Of a stretch of DNA of 6,813 nucleotides, positions 1 through 4,477 are shown one piece after another. A program made the position numbers and the translations under genes. The notes below the pieces were generated by a model. That model saw nothing but the letters and a program-made list of their open reading frames with translations. It made no database searches and was not told where the DNA came from. Source of the stretch: Candidatus Yonathbacteria bacterium. GTDB taxonomy: Bacteria > Patescibacteriota > Minisyncoccia > Phycocordibacterales > UBA1550. The stretch covers positions 1 to 6,813 of the forward strand of contig JACQCY010000048.1 in the NCBI GenBank assembly GCA_016201355.1, read 5' to 3'. Numbering within the stretch: the first letter of the stretch is position 1; every line of letters begins with the position of its first letter.

Positions 1-123
1 AAAGTCAATGAGAAATTACAGGAATATGTGCGGTACTACAATACGGTGCGACCGCATACTTCTCTTGGTTTTGTTTCTCCGGAGGAGTATTATATGAAGA
101 ACCGAGAAAATTCTCATATGTAG
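1..123 (+). CDS. Transposase with integrase core (DDE) domain, C-terminal fragment
   Basis: The frame is open from the first base and gives 40 residues before a TAG at 121-123. The residues YVRYYNTVRPHTSLGF followed by SPEEYY are the signature of the C-terminal end of the integrase core (rve) domain in IS3- and IS481-type DDE transposases. There the N-RPH-SLG-SP-E motif follows the catalytic glutamate helix. These enzymes cut and join the ends of their own insertion sequence. Only the tail is present: the start, the catalytic residues and the left end of the element lie outside the window. Whether the gene is intact cannot be judged. No right terminal inverted repeat or target duplication could be defined, because the left end is not available for comparison. 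The fragment is on the opposite strand to every other gene here, as expected for an insertion. The family assignment is firm, but IS3 versus IS481 is not. Confidence 0.85.
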   Translation, partial: KVNEKLQEYVRYYNTVRPHTSLGFVSPEEYYMKNRENSHM

Positions 124-140
124 TGAACAAATACAAAGAG

Positions 141-170
141 TTGTATAAAAATATCCTCCCATGTTATAAT
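141..170 (+). promoter_or_regulatory. Possible extended -10 promoter
   Basis: TATAAT lies at 165-170, preceded by TG one base upstream (TGTTATAAT), which matches an extended -10 element. TTGTAT at 141-146 is a poor -35 (3 of 6) at a spacing of 18. A start would fall near 177. The only thing downstream before the terminator at 410-440 is non-coding, so this would drive a small RNA of about 260 nt, or be residual IS sequence. The region is very AT-rich, so a chance match is a real possibility. Confidence 0.3.
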
Positions 171-409
171 AAAAAAAGGGAAAGTATCGTTTTTCATGAA
201 AACTGAGTTGAACAGTTCTCATTAAAAACCAAGATTTAGTATTTTTCAGTAGGGGTTGGTGTTGAACGACTTTTATAAAAATACAAATTAAAATTGTTCT
301 TTGCTCGATATACTGAGCCTCGCGAACCATTTAATAATACATGTTCGCGCACCAGATTGTTCTTTTTGCACATTCTCGTCGAGTGCCTTATGGCATCGGC
401 TTTACATAG

Positions 410-440
410 AAAAGGGTCATTGCTTGCAGTGACCCTTTTT
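410..440 (+). terminator. Intrinsic terminator hairpin
   Basis: The arms AAAAGGGTCA (410-419) and TGACCCTTTT (430-439) pair perfectly. The stem continues through a T-G wobble (420/429) into TGC/GCA (421-423/426-428), leaving a two-base TT loop. On the plus strand a run of five T follows the stem and the next bases are AT-rich. On the minus strand the T run is four, so it could also act as a second stop after holA. It is the natural 3' end for any plus-strand transcript entering from the transposase side. Confidence 0.7.
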
Positions 441-466
441 CTAATTTCTATTATTATAGATAAAAT

Positions 467-530
467 TAAAAAACCCACTGACTATGTATACGATACTATA
501 GTATCGTATACATAGTCAGTGGGTTTTTTA
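467..530 (-). terminator. 64-bp perfect loop-less palindrome acting as holA terminator
   Basis: Two 32-base arms (467-498 and 499-530) are exact reverse complements with no spacer; the centre lies between 498 and 499. The outer part is AAAAAACCCACTGAC on one side and GTCAGTGGGTTTTTT on the other. RNA from either strand would therefore form a very long hairpin ending in six U. The holA stop codon (528-530) is inside the right arm, so the hairpin begins at the end of the gene. A bidirectional intrinsic terminator is the simplest reading. The length and absence of a designed loop go well beyond what termination needs. Confidence 0.75.
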
Positions 531-1274
531 TATACTTAAAATAAATCGTTCAAGGGCAATGTCTATTGGTTCGCCACCGCGATGCGCTTCGTGATAGAGC
601 GTTACGATGTTTCGTGATAATGAAACTATTTCTTCCATCGTATAGTGCGATGCAAAAACACGCGTCTTTCGCGCAACAAAAGGATTGAGTCCGCAATCTG
701 ATTCTGCAGAATCATGTCGCTCAGTGTCAATTGAAACGCGACTTTTTGCCTGTTTCATCAGTGCAATATTTTTTATCGCCCAAAAGAGCGTTCCACTGAT
801 CTCTTCTGAGGAAAATCCCGCGCCTATCGCTCTCTGATACAAAACCCAAAGTTCTTTTTTATTGCGTTCACCGAGAGCATCTCCGAGAGAAAAAATATTA
901 AAAGATGGGCGAGTATCATTTTTCCCCAGAGTATACTCAAAATATTCGGTAGCGGACGGGGCAAGGTCCTTTGCTATGTCTTTTGACAGTAATGGCTCAA
1001 AAACAAGAAAATAATTATCTGAATTTTTTAATAGTTCACCACAAGAAGCAAAAATTTCTTGTTCTTCTTTTTTTGCAAGAATATTATTAAAAATAAAGAG
1101 TGTTGTATCACCGAAAAGCCCTCGCGATGCGGACATCTCGCCAAGCATCTTTTCAGAGACATTTTCCTCTTGAACATCCTCAATATTCATCCCCGCAACA
1201 GAAAGCTTCTCGCGAAGCGCGCGAAACTTCGTTTGCCCTTTTTCTCGATCAGTACCGTGGATGATGTATAGCAT
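528..1274 (-). CDS. holA: DNA polymerase III subunit delta (clamp-loader subunit)
   Basis: This 248-residue protein matches the HolA family along its length. It begins with the short strand of the N-terminal AAA+-like fold (LYIIHGTDREKG, residues 2-13). RGLFGDTTLFIFNNI (51-65) is the equivalent of the conserved S-LFG-k-lv-l-n segment. FNIFSLGDALGERNKKE (125-141) starts the middle helical domain. GLNPFVARKTRVFASHYTMEE (195-215) is the family's GlhPFVakK-r-a--fs-eEl motif and begins the C-terminal collar domain. Delta opens the beta sliding clamp during clamp loading; there is no P-loop, as expected. It is shorter than the roughly 340 residues usual elsewhere. The start is Met at 1272-1274: an in-frame ATG 36 bases upstream lies inside the long hairpin (1289-1369) and adds residues foreign to the family. 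The SD is weak (GGA 11 bases upstream). Residues 177-194, rich in S, D, E and R, look like an insertion before the PFV motif. It is third in the tsaE-polA-holA row. Confidence 0.85.
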   Translation of the reverse strand: MLYIIHGTDREKGQTKFRALREKLSVAGMNIEDVQEENVSEKMLGEMSASRGLFGDTTLFIFNNILAKKEEQEIFASCGELLKNSDNYFLVFEPLLSKDIAKDLAPSATEYFEYTLGKNDTRPSFNIFSLGDALGERNKKELWVLYQRAIGAGFSSEEISGTLFWAIKNIALMKQAKSRVSIDTERHDSAESDCGLNPFVARKTRVFASHYTMEEIVSLSRNIVTLYHEAHRGGEPIDIALERFILSI

Positions 1275-1380
1275 TTTAAGTGAAATCCAAATTACCAAGA
1301 GTTTTATCAAGGACCGCCCTTGGGGAATGGTGCATTAAGGGCGGTCCTTGATAAAACTCTTGGTAATTTTTCATTTTAAT
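1273..1380. repeat. Long inverted-repeat element filling the polA-holA gap
   Basis: Arms 1289-1321 and 1337-1369 are perfect 33-base reverse complements around a 15-base spacer; the inner part of each arm contains AAGGACCGCCCTT or its complement. Outside the perfect part the symmetry resumes after a few unmatched bases: TTTTAAGTGAA on the left mirrors TTCATTTTAA on the right. CATTTTAA appears as a direct repeat at 1272-1279 and 1372-1379, once including the holA start codon. The element fills nearly all of the 116-bp gap. It has no U-run after the stem in the minus-strand RNA, so it is not a classical terminator. It could be a MITE-like insertion, an mRNA processing or stability hairpin, or a cis-element limiting holA translation. 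Confidence 0.75.
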
Positions 1381-1390
1381 TCTCCCCACC

Positions 1391-3745
1391 TTAAACCTCT
1401 TCATTCACCTTCACGGTGAGAGGTATAGGAAAATCTACCGCGTGCTCCATTGCATTTTTTATTATCATACGAACCCGCTCCACTTCGTTATCATTGACCT
1501 CATAGAGAAGCTCGTCGTGTATTTGGAGAAGAAGTCGCGCTTTGTTCAAAAGTCCCGCTTTCTCCAAATCATCGTGCGCTTTTTTCATCGCTATTTTTAT
1601 AATATCCGCCGCCGTGCCTTGTAGGGGCGCGTTTGACGCTTGTCGTTCAGCGCTTGCGCGAATATAGGGGATAGCGGATTTTATTCCCGCAAAAGAACGC
1701 TTGCGTCCAAAATAGGTCGTCGTGAACCCGTTGTTCTTTGCGCGCGCTTTTACTTCTTCAAAATAATGAGCAATGTTGGGAAAAGTGATGAAATACTGAT
1801 CATAAAATTCCTGCGCTTCAGCGCGGGTTGAGCCGAGATTTTCTTTGAGCGCACTGACCCCCATCCCATACACAATACCAAAGTTAATAACCTTTGCCCG
1901 ACGGCGCATCTCAGAAGTAACTTCATCTTCTCTAACTTTAAAAACACGCGCAGCAACTGAAGTGTGCACATCCGCTCCCGACGAAAATACCCCTTCAAGT
2001 TCTTTGTCTCCTGAAAGCGCCGCGAGCACCCGCATTTCTATTTGAGAATAGTCAAAAGAGAGCATCGTTTTTTCTGGGGGGACGATAAAGGCCCTTCTCA
2101 CATCTTCCCCATAATCGCCTCGCACGGGGATATTTTGAAGGTTTGGGTTTGTTGAAGACATTCGACCTGTTGTTGTTCCCGCTTGATTGAGCGTTGTATG
2201 CAAACGACCATCTTTTCCGATGAGATTTGGTAGATTGTCGACATAGGTAGAGAGAAGTTTTTGCAATTCGCGATAAAGCAAAATATCGTCAATGATAGGA
2301 TGTTCTCCACGAAGTTTACTAATCTCCGACTCGCGCGTTGACCGCGCGCCACCCTCTGTTTTTTTAAGTTTCTTTGTTTGTAATCCAAGCTTATCAAAAA
2401 GCACTTCGCCAAGCTGTTTCGGCGAGTTCATATTAAATTCCATTCCCGCAGTTTCATAAATACGCGCGATAATGATGTCGAGCTTTTTATGATATTCAAG
2501 AGAAAGTTTTTTAAGATAGGGGACATCAATGAGAATGCCGTAATTTTGCATCTCTTCGATGATGGGGATGAGGGGAAGCTCAATATCTCGATACACTTTT
2601 TCAAGATTTTGTTTTTTAATCTCTGACTCGAGTACTGAAAATGCTTCTTTAAAAGTATTCTTGTGTGTTTGTTTTAAAATATCCTCAAGCGAAGGGGTGG
2701 TGAGCTCAGAATTAATGAGCCACAGCGCAATCTGCGCGCGCTTAAAAGAGAGGGGGTCAATAAGTTCTTCTTCTTTCTTTTCAAGAGATTGGGGAGCAGG
2801 AGCATCTCCCACAAGCTCTCGCACACGGTTACCCAGACCGCGAAATTCAAGCTCCGCAAAAAGCTTTTCCGCGTGCTCCACATCAAAATTTTCAATCCAT
2901 TCTTTTGGTGGAAGAGAAAATTCCATAGGAGCATCACGCCGTACTGTTGCGAGTGTTTTTGAAAAAAGAGCTTCTTCTTCTCCTTCTTCAAGAAGTTTAA
3001 TAATGCGAGGAGTTATTCCCGCGGCGCGGAATGCCCCATACTCTTTCTTGGCATCCTGCTTTAATTTCTTATAGATATTTTCAATAGACCCAAAATGAGT
3101 GATGAGCGTGGTTGCCGTCTTTTCCCCGATTCCCGCAATACCGATAATATTGTCCGAGGGGTCGCCACGAAGCCCTTTGTAGTCAGGCAAAAGTTTTGGC
3201 GCGAAAGAAAACCGCTCATTGACCGCTTTCTCATTGTATAAAATAGTGTCGTTAATCCCTTTTTTCAAAGTGTACACAAGTACACGGTCATCATCCACAA
3301 GCTGAAGTGTGTCCATATCGCCCGATGCAATGATGATACGGAGATCTTTTTCGTGTTTTGTCTTTTCCACGATAGTCGCAAGCAAATCATCCGCCTCAAA
3401 TCCGGGAAGCTCATAGGCGGGAATGGAAAAAGCGGTAAAAACATCACGCGCGCGCTTTATTTGGTGAATGAGCGCATCCTCAGCTTTCGCGCGCCCTTGC
3501 TTGTATGCATCGTACGCTTGATGCCGAAAAGTCGGCTGGGGCAAATCAAAACACCCCGCAATATAATCCGGCTTGAGATCTTTGATTATTTTGAGGAGCA
3601 TCGCTACGAGCCCGTAGGTTCCACCCGTCGGCTCGCCCTTGCTTGAAGTAAATTCTGGAAGCGCGTGATACGCGCGATGCAAAATAGCGTGTGTGTCTAA
3701 CAGAATTAATGTTTTTGTTTCAGCATTCTTTTTCATATTATGCAT
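1391..3745 (-). CDS. polA: DNA polymerase I lacking the 3'-5' exonuclease domain
   Basis: This 784-residue protein is a two-domain Pol I. The 5'-3' exonuclease (FEN) domain covers about 12-310. Its acidic metal-binding residues are visible in LLDTH (D17), GCFD (D67), FEADD (E117, D119, D120), SGDMD (D143, D145) and GDPSDN (D195, D198), followed by the helix-hairpin-helix GIAGIGEKTA. The polymerase domain covers about 385-784: motif A FDYSQIEMRVLA (564-575, D565), motif B RRAKVINFGIVYG (615-627, K618, F622, Y626) and motif C QIHDE (741-745, D744, E745). F622 corresponds to the Phe that limits ddNTP use in other Pol I enzymes. Between the domains only about 75 residues remain (311-385) where E. 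coli Pol I has about 200 for proofreading. None of the proofreading exonuclease motifs are present; RAQIALWLINSE and SLEDIL look like the remnant of its C-terminal part. Met1 (3743-3745) is preferred over Met4 because AGAGGTGA lies nine bases upstream of it. It functions in Okazaki primer removal and repair synthesis. Confidence 0.97.
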   Translation of the reverse strand: MHNMKKNAETKTLILLDTHAILHRAYHALPEFTSSKGEPTGGTYGLVAMLLKIIKDLKPDYIAGCFDLPQPTFRHQAYDAYKQGRAKAEDALIHQIKRARDVFTAFSIPAYELPGFEADDLLATIVEKTKHEKDLRIIIASGDMDTLQLVDDDRVLVYTLKKGINDTILYNEKAVNERFSFAPKLLPDYKGLRGDPSDNIIGIAGIGEKTATTLITHFGSIENIYKKLKQDAKKEYGAFRAAGITPRIIKLLEEGEEEALFSKTLATVRRDAPMEFSLPPKEWIENFDVEHAEKLFAELEFRGLGNRVRELVGDAPAPQSLEKKEEELIDPLSFKRAQIALWLINSELTTPSLEDILKQTHKNTFKEAFSVLESEIKKQNLEKVYRDIELPLIPIIEEMQNYGILIDVPYLKKLSLEYHKKLDIIIARIYETAGMEFNMNSPKQLGEVLFDKLGLQTKKLKKTEGGARSTRESEISKLRGEHPIIDDILLYRELQKLLSTYVDNLPNLIGKDGRLHTTLNQAGTTTGRMSSTNPNLQNIPVRGDYGEDVRRAFIVPPEKTMLSFDYSQIEMRVLAALSGDKELEGVFSSGADVHTSVAARVFKVREDEVTSEMRRRAKVINFGIVYGMGVSALKENLGSTRAEAQEFYDQYFITFPNIAHYFEEVKARAKNNGFTTTYFGRKRSFAGIKSAIPYIRASAERQASNAPLQGTAADIIKIAMKKAHDDLEKAGLLNKARLLLQIHDELLYEVNDNEVERVRMIIKNAMEHAVDFPIPLTVKVNEEV

Positions 3746-3754
3746 TTATTATGC

Positions 3755-3762
3755 TCACCTCT
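3755..3762 (-). promoter_or_regulatory. polA ribosome binding site
   Basis: On the minus strand AGAGGTGA occurs nine bases before the ATG at 3743-3745. This is a strong Shine-Dalgarno match at ideal spacing, and it decides the polA start in favour of the first Met over the one three codons later. It is the only clear SD among the genes in the window. Confidence 0.75.
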
Positions 3763-3783
3763 TTTTGTAGATACAGAATTTTT

Positions 3784-3880
3784 AATGATAAATTTTAAAT
3801 TCCAAATCAATTTTAAATGTTTAAAAATTTAGTAATTTGGATTTCATTTAAAATTTAAAATTTAAAATTTATAATTGACC
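3784..3880. repeat. AT-rich heptamer array and imperfect inverted repeat in tsaE-polA gap
   Basis: ATTTAAA is repeated in tandem with period 7 at 3846-3852, 3853-3859 and 3860-3866, with a fourth diverged unit ATTTATA at 3867-3873. The array overlaps the end of tsaE: its last residues NYKF and stop (3862-3876) come from it. The left part of the gap (AAATTTTAAATTCCAAATC, about 3788-3807) is an imperfect reverse complement of the right part (3835-3866). The stretch 3832-3854, containing TAATTTGGATTTCA, matches the outer arm of the polA-holA gap element in inverted orientation with one mismatch in 23. Confidence 0.65.
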
Positions 3881-4338
3881 TTCCTCACCCCCTCATCCAC
3901 ATACTCAAACGAAATCGTTATCATATCTTTTGGCATTGCGCTTGCGACTTGCTCCGGCCATTCGAGGAGGACAAGGTTCGCGGAGTCAGCGCACACACAA
4001 TCCCAACCAAGCGGGGACATTTCGTCTCCTGATTCAAGGCGATACGCATCAATGTGAACAAGTTTTGAGAAACTCTTGCCAAAAATTGATTCCTGAGGAA
4101 TTGCATAAATTTTTTTAAGTACAAATGTCGGACTCGTAATAACATCAGTGATACTGAGAACGCTTGCAACACTTTTTACAAATGCTGTTTTCCCTGCGCC
4201 TAAATTTCCTGAAAGCCCCACGACGGTCGCGTGGTCTTTGCGTGGCTCCGCCGAGAGCTTCCGCAGAAAATCCTCCGCAAAAACCCTCATTTCTTCCAAA
4301 TTTTTTATTGTTTTTTTTCTACCTATCGTTACTTCCAT
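3862..4338 (-). CDS. tsaE: tRNA threonylcarbamoyladenosine biosynthesis ATPase TsaE
   Basis: This 158-residue protein matches TsaE (YjeE), the small P-loop ATPase that works with TsaB and TsaD to make t6A at position 37 of ANN-decoding tRNAs in the cytoplasm. The family signatures are in order: Walker A GNLGAGKT (44-51, K50, T51) ending the first core strand TVVGLSG; TSPTFVL (68-74), the switch-like motif; HIDAYRL (95-101) with the conserved Asp97; and LVLLEWPEQV (122-131), the conserved EWp motif. Length is typical. The start at 4336-4338 has only a weak GGTAAG upstream; TAAAAT (minus strand, 4352-4357) could serve as a -10 with a very short leader. It follows the terminator at 4392-4427, so it likely begins a transcription unit continuing into polA after a 116-bp gap. 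TsaB and TsaD are not in the window. The C-terminus (NYKF) runs into an AT-rich heptamer repeat and may have been remodelled by it. Confidence 0.95.
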   Translation of the reverse strand: MEVTIGRKKTIKNLEEMRVFAEDFLRKLSAEPRKDHATVVGLSGNLGAGKTAFVKSVASVLSITDVITSPTFVLKKIYAIPQESIFGKSFSKLVHIDAYRLESGDEMSPLGWDCVCADSANLVLLEWPEQVASAMPKDMITISFEYVDEGVRKVNYKF

Positions 4339-4362
4339 AATCTATCTTACCATTTTAGGGTA

Positions 4363-4390
4363 GAATATTGAATGTAGAATATGGAATGAG
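4363..4390 (+). repeat. Four tandem GAATRTN heptamers, left of terminator
   Basis: Four contiguous 7-base units read GAATATT, GAATGTA, GAATATG and GAATGAG with no gaps. They lie between the tsaE start and the terminator stem, and form an inverted counterpart to the array at 4436-4477. Confidence 0.75.
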
Positions 4391-4391
4391 T

Positions 4392-4427
4392 ACACAGAAA
4401 ACCCGCCTTTCGGCGGGTTTTCTGTGT
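4392..4427. terminator. Bidirectional intrinsic terminator
   Basis: Arms ACACAGAAAACCCGCC (4392-4407) and GGCGGGTTTTCTGTGT (4412-4427) pair perfectly, 16 bp, around a TTTC tetraloop. A GC-rich core followed by four T is a textbook intrinsic terminator, and the A/T symmetry makes it work on both strands. It lies 50 bases after the Fn3 protein stop and 54 bases before the tsaE start, so it separates the two minus-strand units. Confidence 0.85.
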
Positions 4428-4435
4428 TGTATTGA

Positions 4436-4477
4436 ATTATTCTACATTCCACATTCAATATTCCATATTCCACATCT
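4436..4477 (-). repeat. GAATRTN heptamer array in inverted orientation, right of terminator
   Basis: Read on the minus strand, consecutive 7-base units are AGATGTG (degenerate), GAATATG, GAATATT, GAATGTG, GAATGTA and GAATAAT. The array starts at the stop codon of the Fn3 protein and runs toward the terminator. It is the mirror image of the array at 4363-4390, so the terminator sits at the centre of a larger degenerate inverted repeat. Confidence 0.75.

Larger units (their letters stand above)
124..527. other. Gene-free 404-bp region between transposase and holA
   Basis: No reading frame here resembles a protein. The frames longer than 60 codons on both strands run straight through one or both hairpin terminators. 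Contents in order: a 6-bp inverted repeat ATACAA/TTGTAT (131-136/141-146); an extended -10 promoter-like sequence (141-170); a possible nine-codon ORF (ATG at 198, MKTELNSSH); a 7-bp inverted repeat CGCGAAC/GTTCGCG (321-327/343-349); a short stem GTGCC/GGCAT with one G-T pair (383-387/391-395); a strong hairpin terminator (410-440); and a 64-bp perfect palindrome (467-530). The right end of the insertion sequence must lie somewhere in the first part, but I could not place it. A structured non-coding transcript from about 177 to 440 is possible. Confidence 0.6.

Noticed and set aside
293..365. Direct repeat ATTGTTCTTT at 293-302 and 356-365 as possible att site or IS end
   Set aside because: Ten bases in AT-rich sequence, not positioned at the element border and without a matching inverted repeat.
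236..515. Overlapping frames of 73-80 codons on both strands after the transposase
   Set aside because: Both cross the terminator hairpin and part of the long palindrome, have no recognisable domain or SD, and are explained by low stop density in structured DNA.
1275..1310. Upstream holA start giving a 12-residue longer protein
   Set aside because: The extra residues are encoded by one arm of the foldback and do not belong to HolA, whose N-terminal strand begins at MLYIIHG.
1272..1379. CATTTTAA direct repeats as a target-site duplication of the foldback element
   Set aside because: The repeats are part of the degenerate symmetry of the element, and its perfect arms do not reach them equally on both sides. 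A duplication cannot be claimed without an empty site.
2559..3074. 171-codon plus-strand frame inside polA
   Set aside because: It is antisense to well-conserved polA codons. The composition is Ser/Arg-rich as expected from the reverse frame, and nothing family-like is visible.
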